Part shown: positions 45,629-57,718 of the stretch, piece after piece
Position numbering within the stretch: the stretch's first letter is position 1
Layout: each line of letters begins with the position of its first letter
Source: Hibiscus mutabilis
Lineage: Eukaryota; Streptophyta; Magnoliopsida; Malvales; Malvaceae
Length of the DNA stretch: 64,000 bases
Reading direction: 5' to 3'
Assembly: GCA_019671005.1 (NCBI GenBank)
Contig: CM033752.1
Coordinates: 930,001 to 994,000 of the forward strand
Made by a program: the position numbers and the translations under genes
Notes under the pieces: model-generated
Seen by the model: only the letters and a program-made list of their open reading frames with translations
What the model was told of the DNA's origin: nothing
Database searches by the model: none

Positions 45629-48459
45629 TGTAATCACTCATTTTCACTTGTAAATATATTAATATTGCATGTATATTTATTATATGTATGTTACTAATAT
45701 AAGGTGGTGTGTGCATGTATAAGCTATGTATACGTATTAGGGGTGTATGTACGTCGCGTATTTATCTAGAGTATGAGCGTATTTGATTAATATATATATG
45801 TTATGTTAATTATATGTATGATTATACGTACGTATACTAGAATATTATATTAATTAATGATTGTATAATATAAGTATACATTTTCGTATGTATATGTATT
45901 GCTGTTATAATTATATTATTATTATTATTGGGCTGACAAAATGAAAAGAATTAAATATATTAAACCCAAATAAATTTACAGTCCAAGTCCAATTACAAGG
46001 CCCGGTTGGCCCAAATCTAAATCTTATCTAATTACAATGTACAGGTCACTGTGGGCCGTTGGATCAAGATCTGATCCAACGGCCATGATGCAACCAGGAA
46101 GTCAAAAATATCTGCCAGGCGCGTGTTCCACACGTATGGACCGCTCGAGTGCCACGCGCTGCGTGGGTCCACGCTACGACGCTTTAACATCCCACGCGTA
46201 AGATCCACGCGTTCGACTCCTCGATCGCGGAGCTCCACGTGGCGAAATCGCCGCCGTCTCATCAAATCGAGGCTTCATCCAGGCCGATCGTTCTTCAAGA
46301 CATCTCGACCGTTAGATCAGATCTGATCTAACGGCCGAGAACACGTCTGGCCGCTGGCAGAATATCCATACCGTCACCGCGCCGATATTCAGTCCCCATG
46401 TTCAGAACATGCCCAAGATAACAAGCAAAATTGTCAGTTCAGTTCAGATCTGAAAAAGCAAGATGCAACTTGCAACAAAACAGAGACAATAATATATATG
46501 AAACGGGAACTTTTGTAACGGAGACGAGAGTAGTAACCAAAAAAAAAAAGAGAAAACAGAGATCTTGTAGAAACAAAAAAATTGTAACCAGTCAAATGAT
46601 AATCAAAAGACAATCCAGTGGTAAACACTTGTCTCTTTTTCTTACTTGTTTTCTTTACATGCATATACGAAATAGAACAAAAAAATAGAAACAAAAAAGG
46701 GAGAGTAGTCTTACCGGCGTTGTTTGTGGGTCTTCCCTTCCTCAGTGATAAGCCTTTCGGCTTCTACAAGCCAGATTTGGTGAACTAAAGGGAGGAGAAG
46801 ACCCTTTGTAGTTTTGTTTTGGTCTAAAAAAAATATTTTTTTGGTTTGTATTTCCTAGATCTAGAGCGAATAGAGGTATATCCTCTGAATCCAACCTAGA
46901 ATTCGTATTGAGGACGAAAAGGGGGTTGTTTTGGTGTATTTTGGAGGCTCACCGGCGCCGGTTAGCGGCGGCCGGCGGCGGAGAATACGGCGGCCGACCA
47001 CCGGATTCTGGGTTTTGTAAGAACAGACGAGAGAAAGAGAAGAACACAGGCTATATGAAAACTGAAGAAATGAAACGAATGGCCAAAAATTTGGTTTCGG
47101 CCTAAAAAGAGGGTTTATATAGGTGTTTTTATTTTACTAAATGGGTAAATTACACACTTAATCCCACCGCGTTTTCAATATTTTCATTTTTGTCTTGCCG
47201 CATGGTATAATCACAATCCCAGTCCCCCTGATATTTCAAAAGGTTACAATCTAGTCCCTAAATTACACCGAATCGGTTTACAATGGTAAAATTACACCCT
47301 TAACCATCCCGCGTTTTTGAATTTTTCATTTTGGGTCTGCCCCTTGATCTAATTACAATTCTGGTCCTTTTAGGTTTTGTTTGTTTCGCAATTTCGTCCC
47401 TAAATTACATATTACTGTTCTTTAATTTCTGCCATTGACTTTTGTTTTTCTTTCATTTCAGTCATGTATTCTTTGTAAATGTTCATGTTCGTGTTATAAT
47501 CATATATATATTGATATTCTATTATTTTATTTTATGTCCCTCATATATGAGTCGTAGTTTATGTTTATATGTATATATGTGTTAAAAATGGTAGTCATGT
47601 TTTTTATCCGGTTACTCGTATTAAAGCATGCTATGTTCTATCGGACTCGTAAAACAGCATGTTCTTGTATTTTTGTACACATTGTGTGTTTCCTTGGCTT
47701 TTAGGTTACGTGTTAGTGTGTCTTCTTTATTGTATAATATATTGTTCATATATGTTGAAATATGTTTTATTAATAGCATGTATTTTTTATAAATATTTGT
47801 TCGTCTACATATAACGTAATTATTCCTGCATTGTTGTTCTAACTTGTTAAAGTTGTTTTTATTTATCATTTAGAATAATATGTATATATATGCATGTTTT
47901 AATCTAGTATATCATTTATTAGATTAGTATTTTATTATGTGAATATTTACTGTCTTTAAATTATCTGTCATGTTTTATATTTTTGCCACTAAGATTGCAT
48001 ATGATTTATAACTTGTTAATGCGGTGTCCTTTTATCCGAGCGTAAACGAGGCCAGTATCAAGCGTAGTGATAGTGGTTGGGCGTTTATTCTCGGGTAACG
48101 GGACCCTTAAAATATATTCGCAATTATGACCGAATTTTAAAATAATCGTCACTCTAATCCGGAAAATCCAATATTAATAAAGCGGTAATTATTAAAGTAC
48201 CAATTTTTGGGCGGTGTGGCAGTGCTAATCCTTCCCCATCCGTAACCGACTCCCGAACCCTGTCTTTTTGAATCTCTGGTTTTGTGGTGTCCGACCTACC
48301 TAAGTGGCCGGTGGCGACTCCATTTTTTATGGGATTTTTTTGTAAACCCCACAGAATAAATATTTTATATCCAAAAGAATCACAAACACCTTTCAAAAAC
48401 ACCCTTCGAAAATTAATCCTCGTTTTTTTAGCGATAAAAAGCAAAAGGACATCGCTACA
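45629..48459 (+). repeat. 3' LTR of the complete Tat/Ogre-like element
   Basis: 2831 bp, same ends as the 5' LTR (TGTAATCAC..ATCGCTACA). It is nearly identical outside the segment 46105-46560. Here the second palindrome has a perfect 13-base arm pair (CCGTTAGATCAGA and inverse, near 46306-46333). Confidence 0.95.
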
Positions 48460-48605
48460 ATAAGAACGACACCACTCCTTTATGCTACGAGCCAGCTGGT
48501 ATAATTTGGAGGGGACATCGCCAGTAATGGACGACCAAGTTTGATCTATGAGCTGCTCAAAGTCATCTTCCTGAATCTAGTTAGCATTAAAACAGAAGGG
48601 CAGGG
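48460..48605 (-). mobile_element. LINE segment between the two inserted retrotransposons
   Basis: Starts with the ATAAG duplication (48460-48464). The minus strand encodes IQEDDFEQLIDQTWSSITGD and YQLARSIKEWCRS, the spacer before RT in plant LINEs. It joins in frame to the endonuclease end at 58794 (Pro-Leu then Pro-Phe) once the 48606-58793 insertion is removed. A TAG replaces a Trp codon. Confidence 0.8.
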
Positions 48606-48919
48606 TGTAAGAACTAATTTTTGTCCGGATATTACTAGTATTATTATTACTATCAATATGTCTTTTTTGTGTTTTAAAATTGTCCTACTTAAAATGTCTT
48701 ATTGAAAAAATCAACAACTTTTAAAATGAATATTTCCCTTTATACCTTTTCTTAATTTTTCAACAAAACAAAATTCAACTTTTCAAAGATAAAATTATTG
48801 TTTCAATTATTTTACATCATCTTTCTTACACAATTTTTTTTTCTTAAAACTATGTAAATAGTGAAAGTTTTTGGTGGGACGAAAGGAATATATTTTAATA
48901 TTATATTATTATTTTTTAA

Positions 48920-48956
<37 letters not shown>

Positions 48957-49617
48957 AAAACAATCCAATTCATTGAATGCATTGGATCTCCACGCCACCA
49001 ACCATGCCCCTACCAACAACCCCTTCCACCCTTGCTGCCATTCACTCCCAAAGACTCCAGCATTTTCACCCTACTAAAAATCACCTCCCCTATAAAAATC
49101 TATCATTAGAACCATTCCTGACCTGGACCACTCACTAAAACCAAAAAACTATCGTTTCCCACTGAACTTTTCCACCACTATTGTCCCTCGCCACCCGAAA
49201 TATAAAATGTTAATGCGGTGCTCTTTTTTTCGAGGATAAATATAGCTAGTATCTAAAAAATAAGTGGTGGTTTTCATTTATTTCTCGAAAAACAGAGCCC
49301 TTTAAAATGAACTCGTGTGTATAATCGAATTTTGATTTAATTGTTACTTTAACTCGTAAAAAATCAATATTAATAAAATGCTAATTGATTTGGTACCAAG
49401 TTTGGGCGTGGTGGGGGTGCGAACCTTTCCCCACACGTAATCGACTCTCAAACCCAAAAGTGGGAATCTCTGGTTAGTTTTTTGGTGTCCGGTCTACCTA
49501 ACCCAAGTGATCGGTGGCGACTCTAGTTTTATTTCCAAAATAGGAATTTTAAAAGAAATACCCCAAAATCAATTTTTCAAGAAAAGAGAGATACTTCGGA
49601 TTTTTTTAGCCGCTACA
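48606..49617 (+). repeat. 5' LTR of the non-coding element
   Basis: Starts TGTAAGAACTAATTTTTGTCC and ends CCGCTACA. It contains a Stowaway-like MITE (about 48655-48890) and an ATT microsatellite. Compared with the 3' LTR it lacks about 0.9 kb between 49197 and 49199. Confidence 0.8.
48655..48890. mobile_element. Stowaway/mariner-like MITE inside the 5' LTR
   Basis: The interior is related to the MITE at 29549-29820 (AATTGTCCTACTTAAAATGT and TCAACAAAACAAAATTCAA). The right end GGGACGAAAGGAATA is a mutated form of the GGACGGAGGGAGTA terminus. It is absent from the 3' LTR copy, where flanking sequences are continuous at 54260. Confidence 0.65.
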
Positions 49618-49620
49618 GCA

Positions 49621-49638
49621 TGGCGACTTTACTAGGAA
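49621..49638 (+). promoter_or_regulatory. Decayed primer binding site
   Basis: TGGCGACTTTACTAGGAA, a mutated form of the site at 34043-34060, three bases after the LTR end. The changes are C-to-T and G-to-A, as expected from deamination of methylated DNA. Confidence 0.8.
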
Positions 49639-52085
49639 TTTTTTTTACAGAAAAGGAAAGTCAGACCTAAAAACAATTTCCTCTTTATTAATATCAGAAG
49701 TTGCGAGTTAAAAAAAATTAAGTTAATATTTGTTTATAAATGCGAGTTTATTTTGATCGCATTTAAAATTTAACATATAAACCAGCCCGTTTAAGTGGGG
49801 TGAATACTAGTGCTTTCGTGGGGATATTTTTCCTTCGTATAGGCCTAGGAAGTACCTTCGGGGCTCGATACCCTACGTTTTCGTGAGAATATTGTTTCCC
49901 CATATGGATATAGCGAATGGGTCCCCCAAATTGAACTTTATTGAAATAAGCCTATAACGGGTGATGATCGGGGGCTTGCTACCATTAGTAAGGGACAACA
50001 AGGACAATTTGGGTACCATTTAGTACCAAAATTGCATGTAGAGAACATAGAAAGCCTACTCCATTAGAGTCATGCGGATAACCTAAGGGGATTAGATGGT
50101 ATGAAAATAGGGTTGTTTTGTTTAATGTTTTGTTTGTTTTTTTTCTTTTTTTCTATATTGTTTCATTTATTTATTTCACATGTACTAACTTTTTTTTTGT
50201 TTTTCTTCCATTTTCTTTCCTTTTTGCATTTATTTCTGCATACTATATCATATCATTGGCTGAAAAGTTTATTCTAAAGTAGAAGGCATCCATGATGGGG
50301 TAAGATTTTTCCTGCAATAAAGCATTTTAGATAGGCTTTATGTTCAATACAATAATTTTTCTGCCTCAGTTTGATTACTTATTTCGTACTAATTTGTTTG
50401 TTTTGATGTTTGATTCTTACATCACATTAGCATAGAACATTTATTTGCATGGTAGTTGCATTACATCAACATGAAATGCTAATTATTCATTCACTTGAAT
50501 CAACATCTTTGCATTTAGACACTAACATTGCATTTAGAGGCATACATTTTTCATTCATCACCATCATTGGCTCAAAATAAAGGATCATTCATTTACAAGA
50601 AAGAGGATGCCCTAGCCGATGAAAACAATGACGAGCTTGATAACCTTCAGCTACGGGTCAGATAATGTTTGTAATTCCACATTGGGGAATCTGAACACCC
50701 TACCGGCAAGTTTATGGTCTTAAACTCGAAGGTGGTGGGAGATCTTTTGTAAGGGAAGAAGCCTACTTGTTATCATTTAAATAAACAAAAATAAAAGATG
50801 CAATTTTGTAGACATGTTATTTTATGGATATATCTGTCTATTGAGTCCCCGTATACCAATTGCACGAGCGACATTGATTTTAACCAGAAGATCGATTTCG
50901 AGCACCCCATGTCTAGCGAAAATTAGAAGATGCAAAAATGATGGATATGTGACTTACATTCTGATTTAATTTGGTCAATTATTAGGGACCTCACATAGGG
51001 GGTAAATTAATGAATTTGGGAGAGTGGCAAAAATCTTCCAGAAAAAAGAGAAAAAAAAAACAAGATGAGAAAATAAATTTTGAGGGCACTCCGTTGTAGC
51101 CTTAAGGTTGAGTACCTAATAAGGTAGCTACGCTCCATATACTCTATATCATGGCTTCATGAGTGCTTTTCAAATCCTGACAAAGTCAAACAATTAATGA
51201 GATGAAATCCTAAGATATAACAAAAATGCACTCCAATGTTCGAAGCCTGGTAAAAAGGCATTTTCGGATAAGAGTGTGAAAACTTTATGGCACTTCACTG
51301 TAGCAAAAGAAAAAATAAGGTAGCAATGCACCATCGAAATCAAAAACCTTTGCTTCATGAATGATTGCAATATTTTCAAATCATGACAATGCTGAGTAGC
51401 TAGGGTTTTTGTTGTTTGCTCCATCATTTATATTGAGCCAAAAGAAGGTGACGAGTTGAATTTCCCAAACAAAAAGAAAGAAATGAGACAAAGGAATAAT
51501 TTTTAAGGTGAAACCTACAAAAAGTATCGCTAAAATTGGTCAAATATCAAGGTAACTCGGAAGATACTTCACATCTTCAGATATCAACTTAGTTTTCGAG
51601 GTCTCCTACACACAAGATATGCTTGGGGTAATCCCCGGTAAGCTATTTCAGTGTCGCTTATGCACTTGATATTCGAGGTATCTAATCTAGCTTGATATAT
51701 TTATAATCTGAAAAGAAAATTCTATTTTCATGAATAAGCATTTTCACATTGAAATGAGAACAAGGAGGCCGATTTTATAGTGAAACAAAAGATTTCTCTA
51801 CATTACTTCACAAAGAGGTTCAAAAGTATATGGACCAGAAGTAGACGTACCCTCTGATCGCACGAGAAAATGAAGGTCCGACTGAAGAAAGCCTACGTGA
51901 ACAAATGCATCTTTGCATCATGAAATATTCTCATGCATCATCTTAATCATAAAGCATTTATACATGAAGTTAGACAAGCAGTACTAGAGAAGGCGACATT
52001 GATAAGAATTACGTGCACCTTTGCACCGACTAAAAAAGCGCGCGCTTACGTGTCGTTCACATAGTTAAATTTACCTTAATGGAGC
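49639..52085 (+). other. Leader and non-coding body of the defective element
   Basis: 49790-50100 matches the leader of the two other Tat/Ogre-like elements. After that I see no coding region. Scattered phrases resemble the 3' region of the complete element. No gag or pol motif was found in any frame. Confidence 0.6.
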
Positions 52086-53445
52086 TTACAAATATATTGC
52101 TTAAAATCAATTTCTCAATTTCATCATTCCATAAGGATATTTTTCCTAAAACAAAAGAATTTCTTAATTTGATCATTTCTTAAGGATATTTTTCTTAAAA
52201 TCAAATTTCTTAATTTAATCATTTCATAAGGATATTTTTCTTAAAATCAATTTCTTAATTTTATCCTTCCATAAGGATTTTTTTAACTCAAATTTTTTAA
52301 TTTGATCATTTCTTAAGGATGTTTTCCTTAAAACACGAATTTATCAATTTGATCCTTCCATAAGGATGTTTTTCTTAAAATTTAAATTTCTTAACAAGGA
52401 TTTTTTTGCTTAAAGTCAAATTCTGTAATTTAAAACTTTCATAAGGATTTTTTTCTTAAAATCAATCTCTTAATGCTACCCTTCTATAAGGATATTTTTC
52501 TTAAAATTCAAATTTTTTAATTTGATCATTTCTTAATGATGTTTTGCTTAAAAACCAATTTCTTAATTTTATCATTCCATAAGGTTATTTTTCTTAAAAT
52601 TCAAATTTCTTAATTTGATCATTCCACAAGGATGTTTTGCTTAAAATCAAATTCCTTAATTTAATTCCTTCATAAGGATATTTTTCTTAAAATCAATTTC
52701 TTAACTTAATCCTTTCATAAGGATGTTTTCCTTAAAACCTAAATTCCTGAATTTAATCATCCCATAAGGACGTTTTCCTTAAAACTCAAATTTCTCAGTT
52801 TGATCCTTCCATAAGGATGATTTTCTTAAAACTCCAATTTCTTAATTTGATCATTCCATAAGGATGTTTTTCTTAAAACTCAAATTACTTAATTTGATCA
52901 TTCCATAAGGATGTTTTGCTTAAAACCAATTCCTTAATTTGATCCTTTCATAAGGATGGTTTTCTTAAAAAAAGTTTATAAGTTGATCATTTCATAAGGA
53001 TGTTTTCTAAAAAAATCTCTTGAGTTTGATCTTTCCATAAGGATGTTTATTACAAAAAATTTTAAATTAATCCTTTCATAAGGATGTTTTTCTAGAAAAC
53101 AAATTCTCTAGCTTGATCTTCTCATAAGGATGCTTTGTTAAAAATCAAATTATTAAATTCGATTCTTTCACAAGGATATGTTTTCCATAAAACGAGATTT
53201 TTTAAATTTGTTCCTTTCATAAGGATATTTCTTTAAAGCATAAAAAAATTGTCTTAAGGACTTAAATTTTTTCCTAACATGATCATGTTATAATGATGTT
53301 TTTTCTTAGTTCAATCTTTTCCTAAGGATATTTATCTTAAAACCTGAAATTTCTCAATTGGATCCTTTCATAAGGAAAAGTTTTCATAAAGCAAAGAATC
53401 TTTTAACTCGATCATTCCATAAGAATATTTTTTAAAATGCGGGAA
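52086..53445 (+). repeat. Tandem array, about 30 units of 45-47 bp
   Basis: Each unit has the pattern TTAATTTGATCATTCCATAAGG followed by ATGTTTTTCTTAAAA and a short variable stretch. Units are imperfect, with some shortened. It lies between the non-coding body and the polypurine tract of the defective element. No ORF. Confidence 0.9.
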
Positions 53446-53624
53446 TAAAAGCTTATTTGAACAGCTCCAAAAATGTTGCAATTCATGTATCACATATAGT
53501 TAGACATCCATATGTTAGGAGCAGCTAACTTAAAAACATTTTACTTATTTTAACATATATTCAAAGACTAGCAAAGACTTTGATATGCAACTTCATATTG
53601 AAGAGATAGATCACATTAAAGTTT

Positions 53625-54000
53625 TTCATTTGGTAGTCTCTAAGCAAGATACCACTTTTTAAGCCTTGCCTTGATGCCAAACGATCAAAAATTGAGGCAT
53701 CATCTTAAGGTATTTCGGTAGTCTGTAAGCGATATACCACTTTTTAATCCTTGTCTTGATGTCAAAACGATCAAAAATTGGGGCATCATCTTAAGGTATT
53801 CCTGTAGTCTCTAAGCGAGATACAACTTTTAAGCATTGTCTTGATGCCAAAACAAGTAGAAATCGGGGCATCACCTTAAGGTATTCCGGTAGTCTCTAAG
53901 CGAGATACCATTTTTTAAGCCTTGTATTGATGTCAAAACGATCAGAAATCGGGGCATCATCTTAAGGTAGTTTAGTAGTATCTAAGCGAGATATTGCTTC
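53625..54000 (+). repeat. Tandem array, about 4 units of 85 bp
   Basis: Units carry GTAGTCTCTAAGCGAGATACC, then CCTTGTCTTGATGCCAAAACG and GGGGCATCATCTTAAGGTATT. Unit starts fall near 53630, 53715, 53801, 53886 and 53971. Confidence 0.85.
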
Positions 54001-57000
54001 TTAAGACCTTCAGGCATGATGTTAAGACTGTTTTTCGTGCCAACATGATAAAAACTGGGACATCGAAGAATTCACAGCTTGAAGAACCCGTTGAGGAAAA
54101 GCGAAAAGTTCCAAAAAAAACTCGTAATTCCAAGGCTCTAGACAGAAAAGTAAGATAAAATTTTGTGCTTATGATCAATGCTCTATTCTCGTTTCACAAG
54201 AATGAGCAAAGAGGGACAACTATAAGCACTAATTTTTATCCGGTTATTACTAATATTATTACTATATTAAATATTATATTATTATTGTTTAATATTATTA
54301 TTATTATTTAATTATTATTTTTATTATAAAAAACAATCCAATTCATTAAATGTATTGGATCTCCACGCCACCACCCATGCCCCTACCAACAACCCCTGCC
54401 ACCCTTGCTGCCATTCACTCCCAAAGACTCCACCAGAATCACTTCCCTTGTAAAAGTCCATCATTGGAACCATTCCCTGATCTGGGCCACTCACTAAAAC
54501 CAAAAATCTATCGTTTCCCACTGAAACTTTCCACCACTGCCGTCCCTCACCACCCTTTATCCATAAAAATTACCTACTGAACCCTCACCCTTTGATTGAA
54601 GCAAGACCACTTCAAATTTGAGGGGGGAATCGTTCTTAAACAGGCCCTACTTGTCCGAGAGGTAGATTTAAAATCCCCTTGTTCAGTTTAGGGTTTCATC
54701 TTGGGAGTTTAATATTTATGGCTTTTTAATGGTTTCAAGCTTTGGGCTTGGTCGGTTTGAGGTGACCGTTGTCGTGAACGAAAAGGGTGAGGTTGGCTTC
54801 GATGAACGGTAAAAATAGTTATAGTTTTGATTGGAAACAAAATGAGAAAAACTTTGTAGTTTCGATTGGAAACAAAGGGAGAGAACTTTGTCTTCTTCCT
54901 TATTTTTTGAATCTGAATGAATTGTAATATCCCAAATTTTTGGTTAGTGACCAATATGAAAATTTTGAAAGTTTGGTGGTCAAAGTATAAATTTTGAAAA
55001 AGTTCAGGGACTAAATTATAATTTCTAAAAGTTATGTATTTTAGTCCCGTAAATGACTAGTTCACCCCCAAGAATGATGTTTTCGTGTTACTCGGATTTT
55101 TCGTACGGAGTTTGTATTAGTGGCTATAAGCGATAAAGTTTGGAAAAATATTCGGATCGAATCAAACATTCAAGATATTTTAAAGGATGATAAGGAAAGG
55201 TTAAAAATGTCATTTCCATGTCTTAAAATGGTAGGATTTAACATGGACCATTGGATTAAAGTAGATTTTCCATGTTGAATACGGGCCGTTGGATGAAAAT
55301 GGCAAAATGGTAATTTTGGAAATTTCCAAGGGCAAAGTTGGTAATCACTAACTCCTTGGTATATTTTTGACCCTTGGATGAATAGGTAGACATGTGGCAA
55401 GTTTTGGAACATTGGATTACAAGGGTAAAAAGGTCACTAGATATTAAAATGAATTTTAAATTCATTTTAATTATATTAGATGACAAATGGCCAAATTGAA
55501 GAAATATGAAATTTCAAGACATTTATTCACTCATCTTCTCATTTTCGAATACTCCTCCAAAGGTAAGAGAAAATTTTCTTTTGGATTTTTAAGCTTATGG
55601 GATTGGATTTGTGGTTTAGATATGAAATAAGAAATTGTTCTTCATTGAATTCCCTATCATTTGGTATAAGTTTTGCTTGGTTTTCATGCTCCTAAGTTGA
55701 TGTTGATGATTAAGGTGGATGAAGGACATTTTGGAATATTATGTTTTAAAGGTTATTCATGTTGGAAATTAGGTTGTGATGTTGTTTCTATATTGAAAGT
55801 GATGAAAATTCCATTAAAAATTGCTTAGGGACTTTTCGGCAATATTGAGAAATTTATGGGAAATTATTGAAAAAATTATTTTGATGTTGGAAATGTTAGG
55901 AATGATGTCTTACATGCTTGGTTTGTTATTTGGATGAAGAATGGTTCATGTTCTTGAAAAGAAGAATTAGGGTTTATATTAAAGTTTGGAATTTTAGGAC
56001 ATAATTAAAGGAAGATTGGTTTCATGAGTTGATATAAGGTGATTTGAATGAAAATCCCTAATTAGATTGTATTAGGGATTAAATTGTAAACTTTGTAAAG
56101 TTTAGGGACTCAATTGTTGAGCTTGTAAGTGAGGAATATTATATTGGAGAATTAATTCAAGTGATTCGAATATTGATTTTGAAGCTCAAATCAATATTTG
56201 AGCTTGTATTAGGGACCATTCGGCTACTTTAGGGACCAAAGTGAAAGAATTTTAAAGTTTAGGTCCTAAAGTGCAAAGGATGAAAAATGTAAGGACTAGA
56301 CATGAAATTTATGGTTGGAAGCTTAAAAGAGTCCTTAGGGACTAAAATAAGTATTTTGGTAAAAGTCGAAGATTTGAAGAGAGATGTAATAAAATGTGAT
56401 TCGAATATAGAAAGTTTTATCGGATCAATTTTATGCATAATGGATAGTTATTTTAATTACTTTCCATTATTATACATGGGATGGATATGTACTAACATAT
56501 ACTTGGAATGATATATGTTATTTTTTAATGTAGATCCCGATATAAACCAAGGTCGTTTCAGCAGAAAATGATCAGAAGTAAAATCGAATAGCGAAGTTAA
56601 TATTATCAAGGCTAAGGTGAGTGCATACATGTATTTAAAAGTATGTTTATTAACATACATATTATAGGGAGACTTATGATAAGTCAACCTAAAATGTAAA
56701 GATTTTTACATAGCATAACATGTTTTGCATGATACATTATTTTACTAATTTAAAGATCATGACATATATTTATACTTACAAATGGTTTATAGCATGATAT
56801 ATGACAAGCTACTTTATATAGTTTTTAAATGGCATGTATACCATGGATTACACAAAACATATTGGAGTATGAACTGCTCCAGTATGAATATGTTTTACAT
56901 GATATAAATTGTTATTGGGTTGCTTGCCATTTTGCAGGAATTGTTTTAAGTTTGCCCTTAGTAGTATAATATTAAGTTGGACAATATTGTGGTATACCAT

Positions 57001-57007
57001 TAGAGTC

Positions 57008-57115
57008 TTACAGTTATCCGACACTTCATTGTGTCTAACACTTCAGTGTGTCCTACAGTTATCTGACACTTTATTGTTTCCTACAGTTATTTGACACTTA
57101 AATGTGTCCACAGTT
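57008..57115 (+). repeat. Short tandem repeats in the solo LTR
   Basis: Three to four imperfect units of about 25-29 bp around CAGTTATCTGACACTTCATTG, each ending with GTGTCC-like wording. Confidence 0.7.
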
Positions 57116-57661
57116 TATAGAAAAGGATAGTACTTTTAAAGTACGCGACTCGTTTATTAGTCACTTGATATTTACCTTGGGCTATATGATTATACAGTAC
57201 AACTATATGATCTAATATACAGATATTCCCACATTACAGATTATATGATTTAATGATTATCATGCTCTTGAGAGTATCATGCATTACAAAGTATTTTATA
57301 TAGGTTCTTATCTTAGGCCTCATTGAGTTATACTCAGCGTGTATTTTTGTTATACACGAAGGAAAATGAAATTAGGAGCGGACGGCTTTTGCACCACTTT
57401 CTCTTTTGGGAGTACAGATTCGACAAGTTAATTTCAGTACTTATGACATCCATGTTTTATATATTTAATAGTGGCATGTTCTAGATAAACCTGTCTTTTT
57501 GTTAAAATACTTCAACCGGATATGTAATAGTGTTATAAACCTTTCATAGAGGTTAAACGCATTTACTGCTTATTATTATATGTTTTGATATGATTATATT
57601 ATTTACGTAAAAAAGTTTTACTATCTGGTATTAAATTATTATTTTATTCCTAAATTAAAAA

Positions 57662-57718
57662 AAGTTAAGCGTGCTTGGATTAGAGAAATCCTAGGATGGG
57701 TGACCACTTGAGAAGTTA
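57662..57718 (+). pseudogene. 5S rRNA-derived segment with box A and box C
   Basis: AAGTTAAGCGTGCTTGG (57662-57678), CTAGGATGGGTGACC (57691-57705) and GAGAAGTT (57711-57718) match the middle of plant 5S rRNA. The spacer between the first two blocks is 12 bases, the same as in 5S rRNA. This covers the internal control region used by TFIIIA and RNA polymerase III (box A and box C). The rest of the 5S gene is absent. It lies about 110 bp from the LTR end. Confidence 0.75.

Larger units (their letters stand above)
31202..48459 (+). mobile_element. Complete Tat/Ogre-like LTR retrotransposon, 17.3 kb
   Basis: Two LTRs of 2839 and 2831 bp, ATAAG target duplications, a primer binding site, polypurine tract, ORF1, gag, protease, RT, two RNase H domains and integrase are all present in order. 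The extra archaeal-type RNase H, the ORF ahead of gag and the great length place it in the Tat/Ogre lineage of Ty3/gypsy (family knowledge). Coding regions are broken by several stops and frameshifts, so it is structurally complete but probably not autonomous now. It sits inside the minus-strand LINE. Confidence 0.95.

Noticed and set aside
52086..53445. Array considered as CRISPR-like
   Set aside because: Units are imperfect, contiguous and without unique spacers, in a plant retrotransposon. It is a plain tandem array.
54324..54580. Open frames with Pro/Thr-rich translation (also 48861-49109)
   Set aside because: Part of the LTR of the non-coding element. Present in both LTRs with frameshifts.
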